Source of the DNA: Anaerolineae bacterium
Lineage (GTDB): Bacteria; Chloroflexota; Anaerolineae; Aggregatilineales; Phototrophicaceae
Length of the DNA stretch: 64,000 nt
Assembly: GCA_022822305.1 (NCBI GenBank)
Contig: JAJEBY010000016.1
Coordinates: forward strand, 1,240,001-1,304,000
Direction: 5' to 3'
The position numbers and the translations under genes were made by a program. The notes under the pieces are model-generated. The model was not told the DNA's origin. It searched no databases and was given only the letters and a program-made list of their open reading frames with translations. This document shows, in pieces, positions 56,178-64,000 of the stretch (position 1 is the first letter of the stretch; each line of letters opens with the position of its first letter).

Positions 56178-57140
56178 TTGGGAAAATACATCCTTCGCCG
56201 CAGTTTTTTTGCGATACCGGTTATTTTTTCCGTGGTTTTCCTGGTTTTCATCGCCATGCATATTGCGCCGGGCGATCCAATAGATTTATTGCTGCCGCCA
56301 GACAGTCCATGGGTCAGCGACGACGGTCGAGCCGAATACGAAGCTGAGCTGCGAACGCGCCTGGGACTGGATCAACCGCTGCATATCCAGTTCTTGTCGT
56401 ACGCGGGCAATCTGCTGCGATTTGATTTTGGCGATTCGCTTTACTCCAAACAACCCATAACGAATGAGCTTTTGCCCCGCTACCAAGCGACGTTGGAATT
56501 AACCATTCTTGCTATGGGCATCTCGATTCTGATCGGCATTTCCGTTGGGGTATTGTCGGCCGTTTTCGCGAACTCATGGCTTGATTCATTGATCACCTTC
56601 GTCGCCCTGGCCGGCGTTTCCATTCCATCATTCTGGCTGGGCTTGATTCTGATGCTTGTCTTCGCCTTGGGATTGGGCTGGTTTCCGCCGTCCGGGCGCC
56701 CGGCTTCGGCCTTCACCGCCGAGGGCATCCGCTTTGTTGTGCTGCCCGCCGCCACGCTCGGCATCGCGTCAGCCGGCATTCTCGTCCGCATTACGCGGTC
56801 ACAGATGCTGGAGGTTCTGGAAGAAGACTATGTGCGTACCGCCCGTTCCAAAGGGCTTCGTGAAGCGCGAGTGGTGCTCCGGCACGGTTTGCGCAGCGCG
56901 CTGCTGCCCATTGTGACCGTACTCGGCATTCAATTTGGCAGCCTGCTCGCGGGGGCCGTGGTGGCGGAAACGGTTTTTGCTTATCCCGGCGTCGGGCGCT
57001 ACCTGCTGCAGGCGGTATCGAATCGGGATTTCCCGGCTGTCCAATCCGGCGCTTTGTTTGTTGCGCTGACCTTTGTGCTGGTGAATTTGCTGGTCGACAT
57101 GACATACGCATTTCTGGATCCGCGAATACGTTATTCGTAG
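56178..57140 (+). CDS. ABC transporter permease, DppB/OppB type
   Basis: A 320-aa permease. N-terminal GKYILRRSFFAIPVIFSVVF then MHIAPGDPIDLLLPP, a typical DppB start. The EAA-like loop is VRTARSKGLREARVVLRHGL followed by RSALLPIVTVLG. The end reads MTYAFLDPRIRYS, nearly invariant in this family. TTG at 56178 with GGAG 6 nt upstream gives the family-standard N-terminus; the frame from 56139 adds an unrelated leader. It lies 146 nt after the binding protein. Confidence 0.9.
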   Translation: MGKYILRRSFFAIPVIFSVVFLVFIAMHIAPGDPIDLLLPPDSPWVSDDGRAEYEAELRTRLGLDQPLHIQFLSYAGNLLRFDFGDSLYSKQPITNELLPRYQATLELTILAMGISILIGISVGVLSAVFANSWLDSLITFVALAGVSIPSFWLGLILMLVFALGLGWFPPSGRPASAFTAEGIRFVVLPAATLGIASAGILVRITRSQMLEVLEEDYVRTARSKGLREARVVLRHGLRSALLPIVTVLGIQFGSLLAGAVVAETVFAYPGVGRYLLQAVSNRDFPAVQSGALFVALTFVLVNLLVDMTYAFLDPRIRYS

Positions 57141-57147
57141 GTTGTTT

Positions 57148-58035
57148 ATGATCTCGGTCGCGCGCGCAGAAGAAACTACTATAGGCGTTCGCCAGCCATT
57201 TCTCAGGCGCATGTGGAAGCGTTGCTACAGAAACAAAGCCACGCTGCTGTCGCTGATTTTTACCGCGCTGCTGGTTGTCGTGACGCTGTTGGCGCCCTGG
57301 ATCGCGCCCCATGATCCCCTGGATCAAGATTATATGAACACATCGCAAACGCCCAGCGCCGAGCATTTCTTCGGTACGGACAATCTGGGCCGGGACATTT
57401 TCAGTCGCGTGATCATTGGTTCTCGGATTTCCTTGAGCATCGGCGCGATAGCCGTCGCCATTGGCATGTTGTTCGGGGTTACGTTTGGGCTCGTGGCCGG
57501 TTACTTCGGCGGCGTAATCGATGAAGTCATGATGCGCATGATCGATGTCCTGATGGCGTTTCCGGGCATCCTGCTGGCGATTCTGGTCGTCAGTGTTTTG
57601 GGCAGTACCGTCAGCAATGTCATCCTGGCGCTGGCGATTTTCTCGGTGCCTACCTTTGCGCGTCTAACCCGGGCATCCGTCCTTTCCGTGAAGGAACTTG
57701 ATTATGTGACCGCGGCCTACAGTATAGGCATCCGGCCCTTCCCGCTTATCATCCGGCATATCTTGCCCAACATCAGCGCGCCCATCATCATCTATGCCAC
57801 CTTGCGCATGGCGACGGCCATACTTGGCGGGGCTACTCTCGGCTTCCTCGGCTTGGGCGTTTCGCCGCCGACGCCGGAATGGGGACTGATGGTCAGCGAT
57901 GGACGTCACTTCATGCGGACAGACCCGCACATCATCCTGTTTCCGGGGTTGGCCATTTTCCTGACGGTTCTGTCACTGAATCTGTTGGGAGACGCCTTGC
58001 GCGACGTGCTGGATCCAAAAGGGCAGTACAACTAA
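57148..58035 (+). CDS. ABC transporter permease, DppC/OppC type
   Basis: A 295-aa partner permease. MWKRCYRNKATLLSLIFTAL is the first helix region, and FFGTDNLGRDIFSRVIIGSR is the DppC signature. The EAA loop reads YVTAAYSIGIRPFPLIIRHI followed by LPNI. It ends GDALRDVLDPKGQYN, as is standard. The next gene is a creatininase-like enzyme, not an ATPase, so the two OppD/OppF-type subunits must come from elsewhere. The ATG at 57148 is preferred over a TTG at 57142. Confidence 0.9.
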   Translation: MISVARAEETTIGVRQPFLRRMWKRCYRNKATLLSLIFTALLVVVTLLAPWIAPHDPLDQDYMNTSQTPSAEHFFGTDNLGRDIFSRVIIGSRISLSIGAIAVAIGMLFGVTFGLVAGYFGGVIDEVMMRMIDVLMAFPGILLAILVVSVLGSTVSNVILALAIFSVPTFARLTRASVLSVKELDYVTAAYSIGIRPFPLIIRHILPNISAPIIIYATLRMATAILGGATLGFLGLGVSPPTPEWGLMVSDGRHFMRTDPHIILFPGLAIFLTVLSLNLLGDALRDVLDPKGQYN

Positions 58036-58073
58036 ACATTCGTCGAGACATTAGCCAGAAGGAGCACATGATT

Positions 58074-58886
58074 ATGCGAACCGCTTTTTTATCCGATATG
58101 ACTTATCTTGAGGCAGGCGCGGCGTTTGAAGAAACCGACCTCGTATTCATCCCTGCGGGAGCGGTCGAAGCGCATGGCCCTCACGGTATCATCGGCACCG
58201 ATCATTTTGCTGCCGAAGAAGTGGCAAAACGCGCCGCGGCCAAATGCAACGGTATCGCGCTGCCGGCGCTGCCCTTTGGCTACTGCGAATCGACGATGGA
58301 TTTCCCCGGCACGGTGACAATCGAAGCGACCACCTATTTTGCGCTGCTGGAACAGATCGTGCGCTCGGTACACAAGTGGGGCGCTCGCCGGGTGATCTGG
58401 ATTACCGGACACGGACCCAACGCGCCGATCATGAAGCAGGTTTCGCTCAAACTGCGCAATGAACTGGGCATGATCTTTGCAAATCCGCTCTGGTACCGAC
58501 TGGCGATTGCGCTGATGCCGCAACTGAACCTGGGGCCGGATCATGGCGGGTTCACTGAAACCGCTGTAGCCATGGCCATCCGACCCGGAAACGCTGACCT
58601 CGCCAAAGCCGAAGGCGGCTGCGTCATCAATGACATCGGCGGTCAGTTCGATTCCACCGGCAAGTACGAGATCCTGTTTGAAGGGATCGGCGTCGATATC
58701 CCCATGTTCATGCGCGAACGCTGGCCTCTGGGTTACTGGGACAGTAGCAAACCGGCAGTCGAAGCCTCGGAAGCCGTTGGGGAAGAGATACTTGAGGTCG
58801 TCACCGACTATCTCGGGCGCTTTGCCGATGCCTTTCGCGAACTGCCGGCCGCCAGCCAAACGCGCGAAATCCCGGGGCAAACGTGA
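58074..58886 (+). CDS. Creatininase-family amidohydrolase
   Basis: A 270-aa metal-dependent hydrolase of cyclic amides or related bonds. Metal-site residues are Glu32, His34, His37 and Asp43 in GAVEAHGPHGIIGTDH, then His113 in WITGHGPNAP and a later Glu in DHGGFTETA. Usual NGHGGN is TGHGPN here. The Shine-Dalgarno AGAAGGAG (58057-58064) gives a 9-nt spacer to the ATG at 58074 and only 3 nt to the ATG at 58068, so 58074 is chosen. The stop overlaps the next start (TGATG). Confidence 0.85.
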   Translation: MRTAFLSDMTYLEAGAAFEETDLVFIPAGAVEAHGPHGIIGTDHFAAEEVAKRAAAKCNGIALPALPFGYCESTMDFPGTVTIEATTYFALLEQIVRSVHKWGARRVIWITGHGPNAPIMKQVSLKLRNELGMIFANPLWYRLAIALMPQLNLGPDHGGFTETAVAMAIRPGNADLAKAEGGCVINDIGGQFDSTGKYEILFEGIGVDIPMFMRERWPLGYWDSSKPAVEASEAVGEEILEVVTDYLGRFADAFRELPAASQTREIPGQT

Positions 58887-60019
58887 TGCTGACCATCGGC
58901 AAGGGCCACCAATATGTTGACGAGGCGATGCGCGAGGCCTGCCTGGCGACGCTGGACAGTCACCAATATTACCTCGGTCCGCAGAATGACAATTTTGAAC
59001 GTGGCGTTGCCGAGTACCTTGGCGCGCGGCATGCGGTCGCCGTCAATTCCGGAAGTTCCGCCATGTTCCTGATTCTCAAGGCTCTCGGGATTGGGCCGGG
59101 CGATGAGGTCATCGTACAGTCATCCGGCTTCGTGACTTTGGCCGAGGCCGTCGCGAGCGTCGGCGCGCGTCCACGCTTTATCGATGTCGAGTTGGATACC
59201 TACAATATCGATACAGACCTGCTCGATGCGGCGCTGACCCCGCAGACAAAAGCCATAGTGCCCGCGCACACCTACGGTCATCCTGCCGCTATGGACGACA
59301 TCCTTGACTTCGCTCAGCGGCATTCCTTGGCCGTTATTGAAGATTGCTGTCACGCCTTTGGCGCTCAATATCGTCAGCAGTACGTCGGCGCAATAGGTAC
59401 GGCCGGTTTTCTGAGTTTCGCCGGTAAAGGCATCTCAGTCTGTGGATTAGGGGGCATGGTCGTCACGAATGATGATCAGCTGGCGCTGGAGACGCGCTTG
59501 CTCCGCGATCACGGACGGCTCCGCAGCGCGGATGGTCAGCGCTTTTATGAGATCACCCGGGTCGGTTACAACCTTCGGCTCAGCGAACTTCATGCCGCCA
59601 TCGGGCGCGTTCAGCTGGGTTACTTGGATGATTGGAATGCCCGGCGACGGCGCAATGCGGACGCCTACGACAAGATCTTCGCCGAGCAAGAGCTGCCCAT
59701 TGTCCGCCCGCGCAGATTGCCGGATGTAGTCCACGCCTTCCTGCATTACACAATTCGCGTACCCGCGGAACATCGAGACGCGCTGAAAGCCTATCTTGCC
59801 GAGCGCGGCATTCAAACATCGATACTCTATCCCCTGGCGCAGCATCTGCTGCCGCCTTATCAACAAATGCTCAATCATAAAGCCGGCGATTTTCCGCGTT
59901 CCGAGGCCATGATCAAAAGCATCCTCAGCTTGCCCAATCATCCGTCGTTGACTGAAGATGAATTGAATACCGTGGCCCAAGCCATCATCGATTATTTCCA
60001 GAGCTCGGTGGCGCCCTGA
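58886..60019 (+). CDS. DegT/DnrJ/EryC1/StrS-family PLP-dependent aminotransferase
   Basis: A 377-aa PLP enzyme of the sugar-aminotransferase family. VNSGSSAMFLILKALGIGPG holds the phosphate loop. VIEDCCHAFGA has the ring Asp153, and Lys181 in LSFAGKGISVCGLGGMV is the Schiff-base residue. The motif is usually GEGG after Lys; here it is GLGG. The family normally aminates a keto-sugar but includes non-sugar members, and no sugar-nucleotide gene is nearby. Overlapping start and stop (TGATG) with both neighbours shows tight coupling with the creatininase and reductase-like genes. Confidence 0.87.
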   Translation: MLTIGKGHQYVDEAMREACLATLDSHQYYLGPQNDNFERGVAEYLGARHAVAVNSGSSAMFLILKALGIGPGDEVIVQSSGFVTLAEAVASVGARPRFIDVELDTYNIDTDLLDAALTPQTKAIVPAHTYGHPAAMDDILDFAQRHSLAVIEDCCHAFGAQYRQQYVGAIGTAGFLSFAGKGISVCGLGGMVVTNDDQLALETRLLRDHGRLRSADGQRFYEITRVGYNLRLSELHAAIGRVQLGYLDDWNARRRRNADAYDKIFAEQELPIVRPRRLPDVVHAFLHYTIRVPAEHRDALKAYLAERGIQTSILYPLAQHLLPPYQQMLNHKAGDFPRSEAMIKSILSLPNHPSLTEDELNTVAQAIIDYFQSSVAP

Positions 60020-61095
60020 TGCGAATGGCGGTCGTAGGCGCGGGCGGCATTGGCGGACTGATCGGTTCGTGGATGGCGCGCGCGGGTTGTGACGTGACGC
60101 TGATTGAACGCTGGCGGGATCACGCCGAATCCATCAATCAGGAAGGAATGCGCGTCGATGGCGCCCGCGGCGTTCATCAGATCAAGGTGCGAGCGATCAC
60201 GCCGGATGAGATCGCAAGTATCGCGACGCTGGAAACGGTTGTCGTCGCGGTAAAGACACAAGACACCAAAGGCGCGTTGGAACAGTTGCTGCCATACAGC
60301 ACGGCTCAAACGACCTTTGTTTCCATGCAAGCGGGTTACAACGCCCTGGCATTCGAGCGGCTGGTCGGCGCGGATCGAACGATCGTCGGCAATCCGCACT
60401 TCGGAGGCGCGCTGGTGGGCCCAGGGTATCTGGAGGCTGGATTCCCCAATTACATTTGGATCGGCGAGTGGGACGGCGCCATCACTTCGCGCCTGCGTCA
60501 GCTTCAGATTGCGCTAAACCATTGGACGCCAACCTATATGACGGATGATATCTGGGGTGTTGTCTGGTCGAAATTCTGCTTCGGTTTCCAGACCATTTGC
60601 ACCTCCATCACCGATCGACGACCCGGCACAGAATTTGTTGAACCGCAGTACAAAGCGCTGGCCGCCGGGCTTGTCAGTGAAGCGATCCGCGTTGCGGACG
60701 CATTGGATGTCAACTTGGTCGGCTTCGATTTCTTCGATCCTGATCCCTACCGCATGGCCGAAGCGGGCAATTTCGATGGCTTGGCTTTATGGATGCGGCA
60801 AGCCTGGCCCAGGCATGAGGTATTTCGCGCCCATGGTTTCCACAGCTTTCGCAAGACCGGCAGCGGCATGCGCTTTGATATGCTGCATCGCAAGCAGAAA
60901 AGCGAGTCTACGGCGCGGATGCCCGCGCTGCGAGAATTATCTCGCCGAACCGGAGTCCGGACGCCCTTGATTGACGCGTTGATGCGTTTGGTAACCGAAA
61001 TCGAAGCCGGCCGGCGGAAACCGCAACAGGCGAATCTCGATGCTTTGATTGCCCTGATGTCACGCGAAACGCCGTTATTGGAGCACGAACCATGA
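60019..61095 (+). CDS. Ketopantoate-reductase-fold oxidoreductase, paralog 3
   Basis: A 358-aa paralog closer to copy 2 than copy 1. VGAGGIGGLIGSWMARAGCD matches copy 2 through the cofactor loop. Lys is retained in GVVWSKFCFGFQ, and FDFFDPDPYR and AWPRHEVFR are shared. Its C-terminus HRKQKSESTARMPALRELSR aligns with copy 2. Stop and start overlap the neighbours (TGATG upstream, ATGA downstream). Two intact copies with a third degenerate one suggest related but distinct steps or substrates. Confidence 0.8.
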   Translation: MRMAVVGAGGIGGLIGSWMARAGCDVTLIERWRDHAESINQEGMRVDGARGVHQIKVRAITPDEIASIATLETVVVAVKTQDTKGALEQLLPYSTAQTTFVSMQAGYNALAFERLVGADRTIVGNPHFGGALVGPGYLEAGFPNYIWIGEWDGAITSRLRQLQIALNHWTPTYMTDDIWGVVWSKFCFGFQTICTSITDRRPGTEFVEPQYKALAAGLVSEAIRVADALDVNLVGFDFFDPDPYRMAEAGNFDGLALWMRQAWPRHEVFRAHGFHSFRKTGSGMRFDMLHRKQKSESTARMPALRELSRRTGVRTPLIDALMRLVTEIEAGRRKPQQANLDALIALMSRETPLLEHEP

Positions 61096-62270
61096 TCAGC
61101 GAGAAAACTCTGGCTTTTTCCGAGCAGGTGGCTTCAGCGTTTCTGGGCGCTGACGCGCTGTATCGGTCGGATCCAAACGGCGACCCAATCGGTTTGGTCA
61201 TCATGAACCTCGCCGGTGATGCTATTGCGCCGGAGCATTTCGAGAATCACGCCGCGGCCATTGATCGCTTCCTGGAGCTTCAGCAATTGTCCGTTGAATT
61301 GCCGGAAGTTGATCGGCGCCTGTTCTATCAACAGCTGTGTCACACGACGATGCAGATCATGAGGTGGCTGCGCGACGGCCTGTCGTTTTCGGATCAAATA
61401 CGCGATTTTCTGCATGTCGCGGGCGCGCCACCATCGGATCAGGATCTGGATAATCAGCGTAGCGAAATCCATCGTCTATTGACGGAGATGGGATATTCCG
61501 GCGATCTGCAAGCGCAATGCCGCGCCTGGCAAGAACGCAACCGCGTCCCTCCGGATGAAGTGCAGGGCGTGATGGAGGAGCTGATGGATTTCGCCTGGGA
61601 GCGAACGGCGGATCTCATCGGCCTGCCCGAATCCAAAGCGGATGGCATGAAAGTGGTCACATTGTCATCCGACTATTTCAATGCCCGCTGTGACTATCAA
61701 AAACGCACGGTCGAAATCAACATCGACCCGGTCCTGACCAAGCCCGGTCTCAAGCATCTCGTCGCTCACGAAACCTATCCGGGGCATTATGTGCAGTTCA
61801 GGCTGCGGGAGTCGCTCTATCGCGCCGGCAAGGCAACAGCCGAGGGCATGTTCTCCATGCTGAAAAGCCCTAGCTCTTGCCTGTTTGAAGGCGTCGCCGA
61901 TCACGGCATCTATACCTTGGATTGGGTAGAAGGAGATGACGATCGCGTTATGGCATTGTTCACCCGCTATCGCGCCAGCATTGGCGCGGCGGCAGCCTGG
62001 CGTCTACATGCCTTGAAATGGGAAAAGGAGCGCGCTTTCGACTGGCTGCGGACGGCAAATCTGCTGGGCGGCGATGCCTGGGCTGTCCAGCGTATGGGCT
62101 ATATTTCGCCGCGGCAGCGCGGGATGCACGTTTGGTCCTATTGGCAAGGCGAGCCGAGGCTTCACCGGATTTGGCAGGCGGTGGCCCCTGATCGACGCGG
62201 CGCCTTCTATGACTTCCTCTATAGCCGATTGCATTCGCCGCAATCCGTGGCCCTATTCCTGAAGCACTGA
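61092..62270 (+). CDS. DUF885-family putative zinc metallopeptidase
   Basis: A 392-aa protein with the DUF885 zinc motif HETYPGH at residues 226-232, followed by YVQF and later FEGVADHGIYTL, where Glu may be the third ligand. It ends with RMGYISPRQRG and a short helical tail. DUF885 proteins usually have about 550-600 residues, so this is a shortened form. It has no signal peptide and would act in the cytoplasm. The 4-nt overlap with paralog 3 suggests it opens peptide or amide bonds of the imported compound, which is inference. Confidence 0.72.
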   Translation: MISEKTLAFSEQVASAFLGADALYRSDPNGDPIGLVIMNLAGDAIAPEHFENHAAAIDRFLELQQLSVELPEVDRRLFYQQLCHTTMQIMRWLRDGLSFSDQIRDFLHVAGAPPSDQDLDNQRSEIHRLLTEMGYSGDLQAQCRAWQERNRVPPDEVQGVMEELMDFAWERTADLIGLPESKADGMKVVTLSSDYFNARCDYQKRTVEINIDPVLTKPGLKHLVAHETYPGHYVQFRLRESLYRAGKATAEGMFSMLKSPSSCLFEGVADHGIYTLDWVEGDDDRVMALFTRYRASIGAAAAWRLHALKWEKERAFDWLRTANLLGGDAWAVQRMGYISPRQRGMHVWSYWQGEPRLHRIWQAVAPDRRGAFYDFLYSRLHSPQSVALFLKH

Positions 62271-62343
62271 TGCATACTTAGAAATTACAAGCGAGCCATG
62301 CAATCGCCGCCCAATTGGAAAACGTGAATTGAAATCAAGAGTG

Positions 62344-62352
62344 TGTTATCAT
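62344..62352 (+). promoter_or_regulatory. Extended -10 promoter of the polyamine-type ABC genes
   Basis: TG-T-TATCAT, an extended -10, about 43 nt before the ATG at 62395. No strong -35 is visible. Confidence 0.45.
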
Positions 62353-62394
62353 GCACCTTGCTTCGTTCACCTATCAATAATCGGAGATAAACAC

Positions 62395-63468
62395 ATGAGA
62401 AGCAAACCGATTGTTATGCTTACGCTCGCGGTTTTGGCGCTGGGATTGGTTGGGCCGACGGCAATCGCCCAGGATGCCCAAACCCTGACAGTCTCTATCT
62501 GGGGCTTCAATCTGGATGTTCTCGAAGAGAATGTCTTTGCCCCCTTCGAGGAAATGCACAACGTTGAAATCGTGCTGGACACCGGCAACAACTCGGATCG
62601 CCTGGCGCGACTGCAAGCCGAGGGCGAAAACAGCTCAATTGACGTGGTGCATTTCGCCACGCAGTTCACATATATCGCCGATCAAGCAGGCTTGCTCCAG
62701 CCCTACGACGCCGACAGCCTGGAGAATCTGGACGAACTGTATGATTGGGCGCAGGACCCGCTGGGCAATCAAGCCGGCGTCGGTTACACAGTCAACAGCC
62801 TGAGCCTGATTTACCGCTCGGATCTGATTGAAGCGGAAGTCACATCCTGGGCCGATCTGCTGCGCGACGACGTCGCCGGCTTCGTCAGCATTCCGGAGAT
62901 GTCCACCACCTTTGGCCCGGCCGCGCTCATCATGATAGACCGCGCGCTGGCGATGCAGGCGCTGGAAGAGGGCGAGGAGCTGGGAGACATCAACTACGAT
63001 GCGGATTTGGCCTGGGAGGCCTTGCCCCAACTGGCTGACAATCTGGTGACAACCTACATTCGCAGTTCCGAACTGACGACTCTGGTGCAGGAAGAAGAGG
63101 TGCGGGTCGCGCCTTACGCCAGCTTTGCCATTGGCAACCTGATCAATACCGGTCACGACCTGACGACAGTCGTTCCGGCCGAAGGCGCTGTCGGCCAGAC
63201 GAATATGATCAGCATCACAGCAGCCACCGACAAGGTGGACCTGGCGCATGCCTATATCGACTGGTTCATTTCGCACGATGTTCAGGAAGCCGAAGCGCTT
63301 GACTTGATTGATTCGCCGGTCAACGCCACGGTCGAGTTGCCGGAAGACATTTGCGCGCTGCTTACCTGCGGCGAGATCCTCGATACCATGACGGTGCTGG
63401 ATCAGGCCGAAGTATCGGACCGCCTGGAAGATTGGCTCGAGCGCTGGAATGAGGTCATGGTGCGCTGA
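62395..63468 (+). CDS. ABC transporter substrate-binding protein, PotD/spermidine-putrescine type
   Basis: A 357-aa exported protein. The signal peptide MRSKPIVMLTLAVLALGLVG likely ends before QDAQT. The mature part has LTVSIWGFNLDVLEENVFAP (the first strand and loop of polyamine/ferric binding proteins), LQPYDADSLENLDELYDWAQ, GVGYTVNSLSLIYRSDLI and SWADLLRD. GGAG 9 nt before the ATG at 62395 defines the start. A hairpin plus T-run lies between it and the permease at 63532. Confidence 0.88.
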   Translation: MRSKPIVMLTLAVLALGLVGPTAIAQDAQTLTVSIWGFNLDVLEENVFAPFEEMHNVEIVLDTGNNSDRLARLQAEGENSSIDVVHFATQFTYIADQAGLLQPYDADSLENLDELYDWAQDPLGNQAGVGYTVNSLSLIYRSDLIEAEVTSWADLLRDDVAGFVSIPEMSTTFGPAALIMIDRALAMQALEEGEELGDINYDADLAWEALPQLADNLVTTYIRSSELTTLVQEEEVRVAPYASFAIGNLINTGHDLTTVVPAEGAVGQTNMISITAATDKVDLAHAYIDWFISHDVQEAEALDLIDSPVNATVELPEDICALLTCGEILDTMTVLDQAEVSDRLEDWLERWNEVMVR

Positions 63469-63500
63469 CGCCAGGCGCTGTAATGTTCGCAGCTTTGCGG

Positions 63501-63526
63501 CAGGGGGCCTTCGCGCCCCCTGTTTT
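63501..63526 (+). terminator. Terminator-like hairpin between binding-protein and permease genes
   Basis: CAGGGGGC-CTTCGC-GCCCCCTG then TTTT: 8-bp stem, 6-nt loop, short T-run. It lies 5 nt before the permease start, so it may trim transcription so that the binding protein outnumbers the channel. Confidence 0.6.
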
Positions 63527-63531
63527 GACTT

Positions 63532-64000
63532 ATGATTCGACGACCTAATCAGAGCCGTACACTTATCTTGCTGGTTTCTCCAGCATTTATTTTTGTACTG
63601 GTATTCTTCGTCTTGCCTTTGATCTTTCTGCTCTCGCAAAGCGTCCTGCCGGAAGACGGCGGCTTCACGCTGAGCGGATATGTCGACTTTTTCCAGAGTC
63701 GCGTATCGCGGATCGTTTACCTGCGCACGCTCAAGCTCGGTCTCATCGTCACGGGCATCTGCCTGGCGATGGCTTACCCGGCCGCCTTTGTGCTGGCGCG
63801 GATGCCCGCCCGCCGCCGCTCATTCTTGATGTCGTTGGTGATTCTGCCCCTGATGACCAACGCCGTAGCGCGCACCTTCGCCTGGCTGATTATTCTGGGG
63901 CGGCGCGGCATGGTCAACCAGACCCTTTTGTCGTTGGACTTGGTCGAGAATCCGGTGCGCTTCATCTTCACCGAAACCGCCATCGTGCTGGGGCTGACAC
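63532..64000 (+). CDS. ABC transporter permease, PotB type, cut by right edge
   Basis: The first 156 codons of a permease run off the window. MIRRPNQSRTLILLVSPAFI starts helix 1, then FVLVFFVLPLIFLLSQSV, LKLGLIVTGICLAMAYPAAF (helix 2), and SLVILPLMTNAVARTFAWLI with LGRRGMVNQTLL. This order is typical of PotB/PotH-type permeases. The EAA loop would be outside. With the PotD-like gene upstream it is the channel of a polyamine- or amine-type importer. Confidence 0.85.
   Translation, partial: MIRRPNQSRTLILLVSPAFIFVLVFFVLPLIFLLSQSVLPEDGGFTLSGYVDFFQSRVSRIVYLRTLKLGLIVTGICLAMAYPAAFVLARMPARRRSFLMSLVILPLMTNAVARTFAWLIILGRRGMVNQTLLSLDLVENPVRFIFTETAIVLGLT

Noticed and set aside
51181-61095. Pantothenate biosynthesis (panE) assignment
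   Set aside because: The three paralogs lack the usual Asn after the catalytic Lys, one lacks the cofactor loop, and no panB/panC/panD lies nearby.

Overview
The window reads as a chromosomal segment of a Chloroflexota bacterium, probably Anaerolineae- or Caldilineae-like. That placement is inferred from style, not from a marker gene. The signs are a lipoprotein with a Thr/Pro/Ser/Glu linker after its lipobox, a VanW-like/LysM/YkuD L,D-transpeptidase, many substrate-binding proteins ending their signal peptide in AQD- or ADH-type sites, a menaquinone prenyltransferase, a PHAX-type RNA-binding domain, and abundant GTAGGGGCG-type palindromes between genes. No rRNA, tRNA, CRISPR array, integrase or transposase was found. 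Both edges cut genes: an S9 peptidase on the left and a polyamine-type permease on the right.

Layout. 0-6.7 kb: peptidase start, cell-wall L,D-transpeptidase, an Hsp20-Lon stress pair, a hydrolase and a membrane protein. 6.7-7.1 kb: a large inverted repeat with C26/G26 homopolymers. 7.1-9.9 kb: P-loop protein, dipeptide epimerase and DppA D-aminopeptidase, which look like a murein-peptide scavenging set. 9.9-12 kb (minus): PHAX-domain protein and MenA. 12.7-16.8 kb: two glycosyltransferases and a class III aminotransferase. 17.1-20.7 kb: a MalEFG-type ABC importer without its ATPase, plus a small membrane protein. 20.7-22.8 kb (minus): a compact Vsr / C5-methyltransferase / Eco29kI-like GIY-YIG restriction operon with its own promoter. 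22.9-26.8 kb (minus): sulfatase, RarA, DinB-like protein.

26.8-38.3 kb (minus): an Rbs-type sugar importer (binding protein, 704-aa permease, single-domain ATPase, coupled lipoprotein) with a LacI-type operator upstream. It is followed by sugar-acid catabolism genes: enolase-superfamily dehydratase, degenerate M24 protein, FAH-family dehydratase, SDR and Gfo/Idh/MocA oxidoreductase. A YjhG/YagF-type dehydratase, another SDR and a PhyH dioxygenase at 41-45 kb extend the theme. 38.4-41 kb carries a SulP-STAS-cNMP transporter behind a good divergent promoter pair. 44.9-50.8 kb has a giant membrane protein and three tandem VOC proteins whose spacers carry related double-hairpin elements.

51.2-62.3 kb is the most intriguing block. 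Three divergent ketopantoate-reductase-fold paralogs are interleaved with an aspartoacylase-like hydrolase, a peptide-type ABC importer lacking ATPases, a creatininase-like amidohydrolase, a DegT-type PLP enzyme and a DUF885 metallopeptidase. Several junctions overlap by 1-4 nt. This looks like an uptake and conversion pathway for an unknown N-acyl, amide or opine-like compound. A polyamine-type ABC importer follows and runs off the right edge.
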